DNA of 64,000 nt from Microthrixaceae bacterium (lineage in GTDB: Bacteria > Actinomycetota > Acidimicrobiia > Acidimicrobiales > Microtrichaceae): the NCBI GenBank assembly GCA_023957995.1, contig JAMLGK010000007.1, positions 85,729 through 149,728 of the forward strand, given 5' to 3'. A model generated the notes under the pieces. The model was not told the DNA's origin, did not search any database, and worked only from the letters and a program-made list of their open reading frames with translations. The position numbers and the translations under genes were made by a program. Shown piece after piece: positions 52,324 to 59,993 of this stretch; within the stretch, counting starts at the first letter, position 1, and the number at the start of each line of letters is the position of its first letter.

Positions 52324-52889
52324 CCCAGGCAGACACCCCCAAGACGTTCGGGCCCTCGGCGGTGATGACCCCGGCCAACGTGGTCACCATCGTGCGCCTG
52401 TTGCTGTCGCCGGTCGCCTTCTGGCTGATCATCGATCGAAAGTCGGGCTGGGGGATCTTCGTTCTCTGGGTGGCAGTGACGGCATCGGACAGTCTGGACG
52501 GGTATCTCGCCCGCAAGCAGGGGACCACCCGCTCCGGTGCGTTCCTCGACCCGTTGGCCGACAAGGTGTTGGCGCTCGGTGGGCTCTGGGCCGTGGTGCT
52601 GGCAGGTGAGTTCTGGTGGCTGCCGGTGGCCCTGATCACGGTTCGCGAAGCCCTGATCTCAGGATTCCGCTTTTTCTGGGCGCGCAGGGGTCTGGCCATC
52701 CAGGCCTCCAAGGTGGCCAAGGCGAAGACGTTCCTGCAGTTCTCGTCGGTCTCGTTCGTGGTCTGGCCCTGGACAGCGGGCGAGCCGTGGATCGCGGCCG
52801 CCTGTCTCTGGTTGGCCGTGGCGGTTGCGTGGATCAGCGCAGCTCAGTACATCACCGCGGGCTCCAGGGCCACCTCCATGGGTGACTGA
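52320..52889 (+). CDS. pgsA: CDP-diacylglycerol--glycerol-3-phosphate phosphatidyltransferase
   Basis: A 189-aa integral membrane CDP-alcohol phosphatidyltransferase that commits lipid to phosphatidylglycerol. The signature is present as SDSLDGYLARKQGTTRSGAF followed by LDPLADK, with the four Asp residues and the Gly intact. About five membrane helices surround it, and ANVVTIVRLLLSPVAFW is the usual first helix. The GTG overlaps the rimO stop by 4 bp. PgsA rather than phosphatidylinositol synthase is favoured by position next to rimO and cinA. Confidence 0.88.
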   Translation: MTQADTPKTFGPSAVMTPANVVTIVRLLLSPVAFWLIIDRKSGWGIFVLWVAVTASDSLDGYLARKQGTTRSGAFLDPLADKVLALGGLWAVVLAGEFWWLPVALITVREALISGFRFFWARRGLAIQASKVAKAKTFLQFSSVSFVVWPWTAGEPWIAAACLWLAVAVAWISAAQYITAGSRATSMGD

Positions 52890-52958
52890 CCCGCTCCGGT
52901 GACCTGCGGCGGGACCGCTGTCACGAGCACGGTCACGCAGGACGGCTGGTCGATGGGT

Positions 52959-52972
52959 CAGACTGGTCAGCG
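52959..52972 (+). promoter_or_regulatory. Leaderless promoter candidate of the nonapeptide-repeat gene
   Basis: CAGACT (52959-52964) lies 8 nt before the GTG at 52973. The same CAGACT variant precedes the VTT-like gene. Confidence 0.35.
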
Positions 52973-53779
52973 GTGAGCGCACAGCGAGACACTCCGGTGC
53001 CCGACGACGAGCCCGGGCAACCCGGCGTTCCGATCGAGTGGGCGCTCGACGCGGCGATAGGAGCTGCCTCGAGCGCGTCGCGCGCTGCCGCCGCGGTGAC
53101 CAGGAGCATGCCGGGGCGGGCAGCCGCTGCCGCCGCACGGTTCATCACCTCTCCACTCTCCGAGGAGGGCAGGGAGGTGCGCGAGCGCGCGGCCCCTGCG
53201 GCGCGCGAGGCGGTGAAGCAGATCACGCCCGAGGTGGTCCAGGTCGTGGATCTCGATGAGATCCTGGCATCGGTCGACATCAATGCACTGCTCGACCGGA
53301 TCGATGTGAACCGACTCGTGGAGAGGATCGATGTCGGGGCGATCGTTTCGCAGGTCGATGTACAGGAACTGGTGTCCGGAGTGGACGTGCAGGCGATAGT
53401 CGACCGGGTCGACGTCGACGGCCTCATCGCCCAGGTGGATCTCGACGCGCTCCTGTCCAGGATCGACGTCGACGCGCTGCTCGATCGAATAGACATCGAC
53501 GCCCTGCTCCAACGGATCGATATGAACGAACTGGTCGCCCGTGTGGACGTCGACGGGATCGTCCGCGACACAGAACTGGGATCGATCATCGCCCAGTCAA
53601 CCTCCGGCGTGGCCAGCGCATCTCTCGATGCGGTCCGCCGCCAGGGAGTGGGCCTCGACAACGTCATCATCGCGGTTGCGAACAGACTCCTGCGCCGGGA
53701 CCCCGAGGAGCTCCCCGCAGGTCCACCGCTGTTGGTCGAGAGCTCCCGCTCGCTTCCTCCGGGACCGACACCACCATGA
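52973..53779 (+). CDS. Nonapeptide-repeat protein of unknown function
   Basis: A 268-aa protein. The N-terminal 90 residues are Ala-rich with helical character. Residues 92-208 are 13 uninterrupted copies of a 9-residue unit with consensus (V/I)-D-(V/I/L)-x-x-(L/I)-(L/V/I)-x-x, for example IDVDALLDR and VDVQAIVDR. The C-terminus contains a short helix and a Pro-rich tail. The strict 9-residue period with paired hydrophobics suggests a regular solenoid or a membrane-surface amphipathic rod. It has no signal peptide. It is followed by an RDD membrane protein, and the two are probably co-expressed. No enzyme function is suggested. Confidence 0.75.
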   Translation: MSAQRDTPVPDDEPGQPGVPIEWALDAAIGAASSASRAAAAVTRSMPGRAAAAAARFITSPLSEEGREVRERAAPAAREAVKQITPEVVQVVDLDEILASVDINALLDRIDVNRLVERIDVGAIVSQVDVQELVSGVDVQAIVDRVDVDGLIAQVDLDALLSRIDVDALLDRIDIDALLQRIDMNELVARVDVDGIVRDTELGSIIAQSTSGVASASLDAVRRQGVGLDNVIIAVANRLLRRDPEELPAGPPLLVESSRSLPPGPTPP

Positions 53780-53811
53780 CCGACACAACACCCCTACTGC
53801 CACAACCATGA
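53776..53811 (+). CDS. 11-codon linking ORF between the repeat protein and RDD genes
   Basis: ATG at 53776 overlaps the stop of the nonapeptide-repeat gene, and its own TGA (53809-53811) overlaps the RDD ATG at 53808. The peptide is MTDTTPLLPQP. It would let ribosomes pass from one gene to the next by two ATGA steps. It may be no more than a re-initiation device, or chance. Confidence 0.25.
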   Translation: MTDTTPLLPQP

Positions 53812-54341
53812 CCTCGGACATCGAGCACCAGGCGGGCACCGACGAGCCGTCGACCCTCCAGGGCCACTACGCCGGGCCGGTCACGCGTCTGGCGGCGTTC
53901 GCACTCGACCAGGTGGCGATCGTGTTCAGCTTCGCGTTCAGCACCGCGACGCTCGCCTGGGCGGTGTCGCTGGTGACCAGCGGTGATGTGGAGCTGGACG
54001 TGACCACCGCCTGGGTGACCGTGTTCGCCTACGGGCTATGGGCCTTCACCTATTTCGCCTATCCGTGGGCGGTCAGCGGCAAGTCGTTGGGCATGGCGGT
54101 GCTCGGCATTCGTGTGGTCAGCGCGCAGGGCGAGGCGTGCACGGGCCGCGTAGCGGTGGTTCGCACCATCGCGTTGCCACTCAGCTTCCTCACGCTGGGT
54201 ATCGGCTTCCTTCCCATCATCTTCGGACGTCACCGAAGGGCTCTTCACGACAGGATCGCGGGTACTGCGGTCGTCTACAGCTGGGACGCCAGGGCGGCCC
54301 ATTGGCGCTTCCTGGCACGTGGGGGCAACTCCGCCGCCTGA
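53808..54341 (+). CDS. RDD-family membrane protein
   Basis: A 177-aa membrane protein with three or four helices. The family pattern is seen as the Arg in VTRLAAFALDQ with its Asp, SLGMAVLGIRVV, and the terminal LHDRIAGTAVV. RDD proteins have been linked to ion or small-molecule transport, but many have no known role. The ATG at 53808 overlaps the end of an 11-codon ORF. It follows the nonapeptide-repeat gene after 28 nt, so the two products may interact at the membrane. Confidence 0.82.
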   Translation: MTSDIEHQAGTDEPSTLQGHYAGPVTRLAAFALDQVAIVFSFAFSTATLAWAVSLVTSGDVELDVTTAWVTVFAYGLWAFTYFAYPWAVSGKSLGMAVLGIRVVSAQGEACTGRVAVVRTIALPLSFLTLGIGFLPIIFGRHRRALHDRIAGTAVVYSWDARAAHWRFLARGGNSAA

Positions 54342-54360
54342 GCGGGTCCGAGATGCCTCC

Positions 54361-54392
54361 CCCGGGTGAGCCACCGGCCGTATCGACCCGGG
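54361..54392 (+). terminator. Hairpin after the RDD gene
   Basis: CCCGGGT (54361-54367) pairs with ACCCGGG (54386-54392) over an 18-nt loop. No T-tract follows. Confidence 0.35.
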
Positions 54393-54455
54393 AGCGAGCG
54401 CCCTCCGGGGCCATCCCCGTGCACGGGTTGGCACCGCGGAGAAACGCTGCCGCAC

Positions 54456-54468
54456 TAGGTTCGCCGCC
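54456..54468 (+). promoter_or_regulatory. Leaderless promoter of cinA
   Basis: TAGGTT (54456-54461), 7 nt, then the ATG at 54469. Confidence 0.5.
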
Positions 54469-55761
54469 ATGCGAGTCGAAGTGGTGGCCATCGGCACCGA
54501 ACTGCTGTTGGGTCAGATCCATGACACCAACTCGGCCTGGATCGGCGAACAGCTGGCGCTGGTGGGGCTGGACTCGTTCTTCCAGACCAAGGTGGGCGAC
54601 AACCGGGCCCGCATGGTGGAGGTGCTCTCCGACGCGCTGGATCGAAGCGACGCGGTCATCTGCTGCGGGGGCCTGGGGCCCACCCAGGACGACCTGACCA
54701 GAACGGCCATAGCCGAGGTCATGGGGGTGCCCCTTCGCCCCGACGAGGAGATGGAGGAGCGGATCATCTCGATGTTCTCGGGTCGTTCCCGACGGATGCC
54801 TGCCAACAACCTCCGCCAGGCGGAGCTGCCCGAGGGTGCTCGCTTCATCGACGAGCAACCGGGTACCGCCCCGGGGCTGGTGTGTCCGTTGATGTGGCCG
54901 CGCTCGGGCTCGGGTGACGGTGCAGCGACCGAGAAGGTGATCTACGCGGTTCCGGGCGTGCCCTGGGAGATGAAGGAGATGATGCTCGGCACGGTGTTGC
55001 CCGATCTCCAGGCACGTGCGGGCATCGATGCGGTGATCCGCTCACGGACGCTTCGCACCTGGGGTGAGTCCGAGTCGGGCCTGGCCGAGCTGTTGGCCGA
55101 GCGGATCGAGGAGCTCGACCGTGTGGGCAACCCGACGATCGCGTTCCTGGCGTCGGGCATGGAAGGCCTGAAGGTGCGGATGACCGCGAAGTGTCCGACC
55201 GCCGAGGAGGCCGACTCGCTCCTCGACGAGGAGGAGGAGCGGCTGCGGGCCCGGTTGGGCGCACTCGTGTTCGGCGTGGACGACGACACGATGGAGTCGG
55301 TGGTGCTCGAGATGTTGCGCAGCAGGGGCCTGACGCTCGCTTCGGCCGAATCGCTCACGGGAGGCATGGTCGGCTCCCGGCTCTGTGACGTGCCGGGGGC
55401 GAGCGACGTGTACCTCGGTGGTGTGATCGGCTACGCACCAGAGGTGAAGCAACGACTCCTGGGGGTGCCCGAGGGTCCGGTGGTCACCGAGCAGGCCGCC
55501 CTGGCCATGGCCCATGGTGCTCGGGTGGCAACCGGTGCCGACGTCGCGGTTTCGACCACAGGGGTGGCGGGCCCTGATTCCTCGGAGGGTCGGCCGCCGG
55601 GCACCGTGTGCCTGGCCGTGGCTCTCGGGGATCCGGAACGCGGGGGAGTGTCGGAGTCCGTCGAGGTGCGTCTGCCGGGACGCCGCCAACAGGTGCGGGA
55701 GTTCAGTGTGATCACGGTGCTCGGCCTGTTGCGACGCAACCTGCTCGAATGGTCGGGCTGA
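54469..55761 (+). CDS. cinA: CinA-family protein with NMN deamidase domain
   Basis: A 430-aa two-domain protein. Residues 1-170 are a MoCF-like/COG1058 domain (AIGTELLLGQIHDTNSAWI, CCGGLGPTQDDLT, VPGVPWEMKEMM). Residues 270-430 are the C-terminal PncC/NMN amidohydrolase domain (ASAESLTGGMVGSRLCDVPGAS, STTGVAGP, PPGTVCLAVA). The family is linked to NAD recycling and, in some Gram-positives, to competence. The ATG at 54469 sits behind a leaderless promoter. The cinA-(thpR)-recA order is a conserved bacterial arrangement. Confidence 0.92.
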   Translation: MRVEVVAIGTELLLGQIHDTNSAWIGEQLALVGLDSFFQTKVGDNRARMVEVLSDALDRSDAVICCGGLGPTQDDLTRTAIAEVMGVPLRPDEEMEERIISMFSGRSRRMPANNLRQAELPEGARFIDEQPGTAPGLVCPLMWPRSGSGDGAATEKVIYAVPGVPWEMKEMMLGTVLPDLQARAGIDAVIRSRTLRTWGESESGLAELLAERIEELDRVGNPTIAFLASGMEGLKVRMTAKCPTAEEADSLLDEEEERLRARLGALVFGVDDDTMESVVLEMLRSRGLTLASAESLTGGMVGSRLCDVPGASDVYLGGVIGYAPEVKQRLLGVPEGPVVTEQAALAMAHGARVATGADVAVSTTGVAGPDSSEGRPPGTVCLAVALGDPERGGVSESVEVRLPGRRQQVREFSVITVLGLLRRNLLEWSG

Positions 55762-56357
55762 GCAGACCCGTGGGCGAGCGACTCAGGCTGTTCGTGGCTG
55801 TTGCCCCGTCGCCCGAGGTCATCGAACAGCTGCGTTCGGTACCGCTCGTCGCCTCGTCGATGCTCCGGCCCACCCCTGAGGAGCAGTGGCACGTGACGCT
55901 GCGCTTCCTGGGATCGTGTGACCCCGAATCGGTGATCGGCCGGCTGGGCGGCGCGCAGCTGCCCACCGCGGAGGCCGCGCTCGGCCCGGAGGTGACGATG
56001 CTGGGGGAGCGGGTCGTGGTGGCACCGGTGCGCGGCCTCGAGCACCTGGCAGCGCGGATCGGGCACCTGACGTCGGACCCCGTCACCCGGTCGGACCCCG
56101 TCACCCAGGAGCCTCAGCGCTCCGGCCACGGGGGTCGGACCCGGCATCTCCCCGAGAGGCCTTTCGTCGGCCACATCACCCTTGCGCGCCTCAGGGGAGC
56201 GGTGCCTCCCGAGCAGCTCCCGCTCGGGTTCGTACTTGCCGGGAGTTGGACTCCCGCGGCGATCCAGCTGGTGTCCTCTGTGACCCACAGTGGTGGTGCG
56301 GTCCACGAAACCGTGGCCTCTTTCCGACTCGGCGGGCAGCCCACCCGAAATGCTTGA
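55749..56357 (+). CDS. thpR: RNA 2',3'-cyclic phosphodiesterase (2'-5' RNA ligase family)
   Basis: A 202-aa 2H phosphoesterase. The two catalytic HxT motifs are His48-Thr50 in HVTLRF and His142-Thr144 in HITLAR. RLFVAVAPSPEV is the family N-terminus. Between the motifs lies an insertion encoded by an 18-bp duplication (56073-56108; peptide SDPVTR then SDPVTQ). The ATG at 55749 overlaps cinA by 13 bp; a GTG at 55770 is an alternative. The physiological RNA substrate is unknown. Confidence 0.88.
   Translation: MVGLSRPVGERLRLFVAVAPSPEVIEQLRSVPLVASSMLRPTPEEQWHVTLRFLGSCDPESVIGRLGGAQLPTAEAALGPEVTMLGERVVVAPVRGLEHLAARIGHLTSDPVTRSDPVTQEPQRSGHGGRTRHLPERPFVGHITLARLRGAVPPEQLPLGFVLAGSWTPAAIQLVSSVTHSGGAVHETVASFRLGGQPTRNA
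56073..56108 (+). repeat. 18-bp in-frame duplication in thpR
   Basis: Two copies of TCGGACCCCGTCACCCGG/AG encode SDPVTR and SDPVTQ in the insertion between the two HxT motifs. Confidence 0.85.
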
Positions 56358-56383
56358 GTCGAACACCCGTTCGGAACTACGCT
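56354..56383 (+). promoter_or_regulatory. recA promoter P1 with SOS (LexA) box
   Basis: TTGAGT (56354-56359), an 18-nt spacer and TACGCT (56378-56383) form a promoter. The spacer contains CGAACACCCGTTCG (56360-56373), which keeps the GAAC-N4-GTTC core of actinobacterial and Gram-positive LexA sites. LexA binding there would block polymerase. Confidence 0.7.
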
Positions 56384-56468
56384 GATGTAATCCCAGCAGC
56401 GATTCGACGGCGGCCCCGAGGGCTGGCGGTGGGAACGGATCGGGCGGTCAACGACGACCAGCCGGTTC

Positions 56469-56491
56469 CTGTCACACCCCTTCCGTAGGTT
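56469..56491 (+). promoter_or_regulatory. recA promoter P2, PafBC-type damage-promoter candidate
   Basis: CTGTCACAC (56469-56477), exactly 8 nt, then TAGGTT (56486-56491). The known RecA-NDp/PafBC motif is TTGTCRGTG-N8-TANNNT. Five of nine positions (TGTCA), the spacing and the -10 agree. The leader to the recA ATG would be about 90 nt. Confidence 0.45.
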
Positions 56492-56585
56492 CAACGCACT
56501 ACAACAACCCGCCGGTCACCGATGGTGCCGGCACCAATGCGAGCACCGGACTACCAAGCACCGGGTGACCCCAAGGAGAGCCTCC

Positions 56586-57671
56586 ATGGCGAAGGATCCA
56601 GCACAAGACGCAGCCAAGGCACTCGATATGGCCCTGGGTCAGATCGAGAAGCAGTTCGGCAAGGGCTCGGTCATGAAGATGGGCGACAAGCCCTCCATGT
56701 CGATCGAGTCCATCTCGACCGGAGCGCTGGCCCTCGACGTGGCCCTCGGCATCGGTGGCCTGCCACGCGGTCGCATCACCGAGATCTACGGTCCGGAGTC
56801 CTCGGGCAAGTCCACGCTGGCGATGCACGTGGTGGCCGAGGCCCAGCGCAACGGCGGCACCTGCGCCTACATCGATGCCGAACACGCGATGGACCCGATC
56901 TACGCCTCGGCGATCGGGGTCGACATCGACCAGCTCTACATCTCCCAGCCCGACACCGGTGAACAGGCTCTAGAGATCTGCGACATGTTGGTGCGCTCCG
57001 GCGCGATCGACGTCGTGGTGATCGATTCGGTCGCTGCACTCACACCCCGCGCCGAGATCGAGGGCGAGATGGGCGACAGCCATGTCGGGCTCCAGGCCCG
57101 GCTCATGTCCCAGGCGCTGCGCAAGCTCACCGGCAGCCTGAGCAAGACACAGACCATCTGCATCTTCATCAACCAGCTCCGCGAGAAGATCGGCGTGATG
57201 TTCGGCTCGCCCGAGACCACCCCCGGCGGCCGTGCACTCAAGTTCTACAGCTCGATACGCCTCGACATCCGTCGGATCGAGGCCATCAAGGACGGCGTCG
57301 AGGTGGTCGGAAACCGTACGCGTGTGAAGGTGGTGAAGAACAAGGTCAGTTCGCCGTTCCGGCAGGCGGAGTTCGACATCATGTACGGCAAGGGGATCTC
57401 GCGAGAGGGTTCCCTGCTCGATCTTGGTGTAGAGTACGAAATAGTGAAGAAGTCCGGTGCTTGGTACACCTACGAAGGTGAGCAGCTCGGACAAGGCCGA
57501 GAGAACTCCAAGGCCTTCATCTCGGAAAATCTCGAGATAATGGTGGAGATCCAGGACCGGATCCTCAAAGCGGTCGGAATTGTGCCGACCGATGAGGAGG
57601 CGCCGCCCACCGTCGACCCAGAAACTGGAGAGGTCATCCATCCCGATGACCTGCCCATCAGCCTGGATTGA
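56586..57671 (+). CDS. recA: RecA recombinase
   Basis: A 361-aa ATP-dependent strand-exchange protein and LexA co-protease. The Walker A is GPESSGKST (69-77), followed by FIDAEHA-type [24 protein letters not shown] and the DNA-binding loop [14 protein letters not shown]. No intein interrupts it, unlike some mycobacterial recA genes. The ATG at 56586 has AAGGAGAG upstream and a leader of about 200 nt from P1. Regulation by LexA and possibly PafBC is indicated by the two promoter elements. No recX follows; the next gene is miaB. Confidence 0.97.
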   Translation: MAKDPAQDAAKALDMALGQIEKQFGKGSVMKMGDKPSMSIESISTGALALDVALGIGGLPRGRITEIYGPESSGKSTLAMHVVAEAQRNGGTCAYIDAEHAMDPIYASAIGVDIDQLYISQPDTGEQALEICDMLVRSGAIDVVVIDSVAALTPRAEIEGEMGDSHVGLQARLMSQALRKLTGSLSKTQTICIFINQLREKIGVMFGSPETTPGGRALKFYSSIRLDIRRIEAIKDGVEVVGNRTRVKVVKNKVSSPFRQAEFDIMYGKGISREGSLLDLGVEYEIVKKSGAWYTYEGEQLGQGRENSKAFISENLEIMVEIQDRILKAVGIVPTDEEAPPTVDPETGEVIHPDDLPISLD

Positions 57672-57818
57672 CCGGTTGGAACCTGACCCGGGCCAGCCGC
57701 CCGGTCGGCAAGTCGTGTCCAGCGGTGGAGAACGCCGGAAGGTAGAACGGAGCATTGCACTGGCCATCACCGGTGCGACGTGACCGTGCCCCCTGTGTTC
57801 CCACCACTGCTGGCCACC

Positions 57819-57832
57819 TACTCTGGTGGGTC
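57819..57832 (+). promoter_or_regulatory. Leaderless promoter of miaB
   Basis: TACTCT (57819-57824) is followed by 8 nt and the GTG at 57833. Confidence 0.5.
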
Positions 57833-59323
57833 GTGACCAAGCGCTATCTCGTGCGCACCTTCGGGTGCCAGATGAACGAACACGACTCCGAGCGCATAGC
57901 TGGGATGTTCGAGGCCGACGGCTACCAGAGAGCCGACTCCGAAGCGGACGCTGATGTTGTCGTGCTCAACACGTGCTGCATCCGGGAAGGCGCCGACACG
58001 AAGCTCTACGGCACGCTCGGGCACCTGAAATCGCTGAAGGACTCGCGGGCGGCATCCGGTGACGAACTGGAGATCATGGTCGCCGGCTGTCTCGCCCAGA
58101 AGGATCGGGAGTCCCTCGTCGAACGGGCGCCGCACGTGGATGTGGTGCTCGGAACCCACAACGTGTCGCGCGCAGTCGACCTGCTCGCGCAGCATCGCCG
58201 CAGCGGCGTTCCGGTGGTGGAGATACTCGAGGAGACGGTCGCAGCAGACCACGAGGCATTTCCCTCTGCACTTCCGGTGGTCCGGGAGGACCCATGGGCC
58301 GCCTGGGTGACCATCCAGGTCGGGTGCGACAACAACTGTGCGTTCTGCATCGTGCCCGCTGTGCGCGGACCCGAGGTGAGCCGCTCGTTCGGAGACATCG
58401 TCTCGGAGGTCGAGCGGGCAGCCTCCGACGGCGTCACCGAGGTGACCCTGTTGGGCCAGAACGTCAACTCCTATGGACGCGACCTCACCCTGTCCCTGCG
58501 CGGCGGTCAACCCGCCGACCGCAGCCGGGAGCTCCACTCCGCAGGGGCCGACTGGGTCACCGGTGAGCGCCGCGCACGACCGCTGTTCGCGGACCTGCTC
58601 CGCTCGGTCGGGGCAGTTCCCGGAGTTCGTCGGGTCCGCTACACCAGCCCACACCCCAAGGACCTCAGGCCCGAGACGATCGCGGCGATGGCCGAGGTCC
58701 CGTCGGTCTGCGAGCACCTCCACCTTCCGCTGCAGTCGGGCAGCGACCGGGTGTTGGCAGCCATGCACCGCGGGTACACCGCTGGGCGTTATCTCGAGAA
58801 GCTCGACGCGGCCCGACGCGGGATCGACGATCTGGCTGTGAGCACCGACATCATCGTCGGCTTCCCCGGTGAGACCGAGGAGGACTTCGCAGAGACCCTC
58901 GCAGTGGCCGCCGAGGCACGCTTCGACAACGCGTACACGTTCGTCTACTCACCGAGACCCGGAACCGAGGCTGCGAACAGCAGCGATCCCGAGGTCCCCC
59001 ACGAGGTGGCGGTGGAACGAATGGCGAGACTCAGAGCCGTCGTGGAGCGTTCCAGTCGCCTGGGCAACGAGGCGAGGATCGGCGCGATCGAAGAGGTGCT
59101 GGTCGAAGGTCCCTCCAAGAAGAACCCCGAGCGGCTCACCGGGCGTACGCGCGGCAACCGGCTGGTGCACTTCGATGTCGATCCGACCACCCAGGCCGTG
59201 CGCAGGGGTTCCTATGTGGAGGTTCGGATCACCTCGGCCGCCACCACCCACATGCTGGGCGAGTTCCGCGAGCTCGTCGCACCTCCGACACACCGAGTGC
59301 GGATACCCGTTGCATCCAGCTGA
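57833..59323 (+). CDS. miaB: tRNA-2-methylthio-N6-dimethylallyladenosine synthase MiaB
   Basis: A 496-aa radical-SAM methylthiotransferase that modifies A37 of tRNAs reading UNN codons after MiaA has prenylated them. The first cluster uses Cys12 (FGCQMNEHDSE), Cys48 (NTCC) and Cys86. The radical-SAM cluster is Cys165, Cys169 and Cys172 (CDNNCAFC). LLGQNVNSYG, LQSGSDRVL and STDIIVGFPGETEED are family blocks, and a TRAM domain ends the protein. An insertion of about 25 residues follows the LLGQNVNSYGRDL block. GTG start with a leaderless promoter. MiaA is two genes downstream. Confidence 0.95.
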   Translation: MTKRYLVRTFGCQMNEHDSERIAGMFEADGYQRADSEADADVVVLNTCCIREGADTKLYGTLGHLKSLKDSRAASGDELEIMVAGCLAQKDRESLVERAPHVDVVLGTHNVSRAVDLLAQHRRSGVPVVEILEETVAADHEAFPSALPVVREDPWAAWVTIQVGCDNNCAFCIVPAVRGPEVSRSFGDIVSEVERAASDGVTEVTLLGQNVNSYGRDLTLSLRGGQPADRSRELHSAGADWVTGERRARPLFADLLRSVGAVPGVRRVRYTSPHPKDLRPETIAAMAEVPSVCEHLHLPLQSGSDRVLAAMHRGYTAGRYLEKLDAARRGIDDLAVSTDIIVGFPGETEEDFAETLAVAAEARFDNAYTFVYSPRPGTEAANSSDPEVPHEVAVERMARLRAVVERSSRLGNEARIGAIEEVLVEGPSKKNPERLTGRTRGNRLVHFDVDPTTQAVRRGSYVEVRITSAATTHMLGEFRELVAPPTHRVRIPVASS

Positions 59324-59993
59324 CGACCCGGCCGGCGCGGGTGCTCTGCGGGCCGAGGTGGCCCGGGCCCGACTCGACGCAAGCTCGGTGTTCGCCGGGT
59401 CACCATCAGGTTCGGCCGAAGCAACGTCGGTGCTGCGGGCTGATGACGTCCCCTTCAGGGTCGACCCCGAACGCACCGCAACGATCCTCGGGTCGGCACT
59501 GGGGGCCCTGCATGCGATCACCGTTGCGAATCCGGCCGACCCGGAACTGCGCCACCACACGATGGCCCAAAGCGTCGAGGTGGCGAGCGAGATCAACGCC
59601 GCGGCCAGCGGGCAGGCCCTCGATGCCGCGTATGCCCACATTCCGCGCGAACGACTGGTGGCGATACTCCGTGACGGAGCAGAGGACCTGGGTGAACCGA
59701 ACGACGCTGACCTCGTTGTGACCCATGGATCACCGACGCTGGCCGAACTCGTGTGTGTCGACGGACGTCCCGTGGGATTCGTGGGTTGGGAAGGGCTGGC
59801 CCTGGCCGACCGACACCGCGACCTGGCTGCAGCGGCAACCAGCGTTGCGTCGACCCTCGGGCCGATGGCGGTTCCGGTGTTCTTCGACGCCTACCGCAGA
59901 CATCCCGACCCGCTGCGGCTCGACTGGTGGGTGCTCGCACGCCACCTGGGCCGTCAACGGCTCGCCGAGCCGGGGAACTCCGGCGGTGCCTGA
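59310..59993 (+). CDS. Degenerate APH-like (aminoglycoside phosphotransferase fold) protein
   Basis: A protein of about 227 aa resembling the C-lobe of APH/choline-kinase-like proteins. In the catalytic loop the usual HGDxxxxN reads HGSPTLAE, so the catalytic Asp is Ser and the Asn is Glu. The metal-binding D(W/F)E segment reads GFVGWEG, lacking the Asp. It is therefore likely a pseudokinase or a scaffold. The N-lobe is absent or very short. The start is uncertain: a TTG at 59310 overlaps the miaB end, and a GTG at 59358 is an alternative. The 3' end overlaps miaA by 8 bp. Conserved placement between two tRNA-modification genes suggests a linked role, which is inferred. Confidence 0.55.
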   Translation: MHPADDPAGAGALRAEVARARLDASSVFAGSPSGSAEATSVLRADDVPFRVDPERTATILGSALGALHAITVANPADPELRHHTMAQSVEVASEINAAASGQALDAAYAHIPRERLVAILRDGAEDLGEPNDADLVVTHGSPTLAELVCVDGRPVGFVGWEGLALADRHRDLAAAATSVASTLGPMAVPVFFDAYRRHPDPLRLDWWVLARHLGRQRLAEPGNSGGA

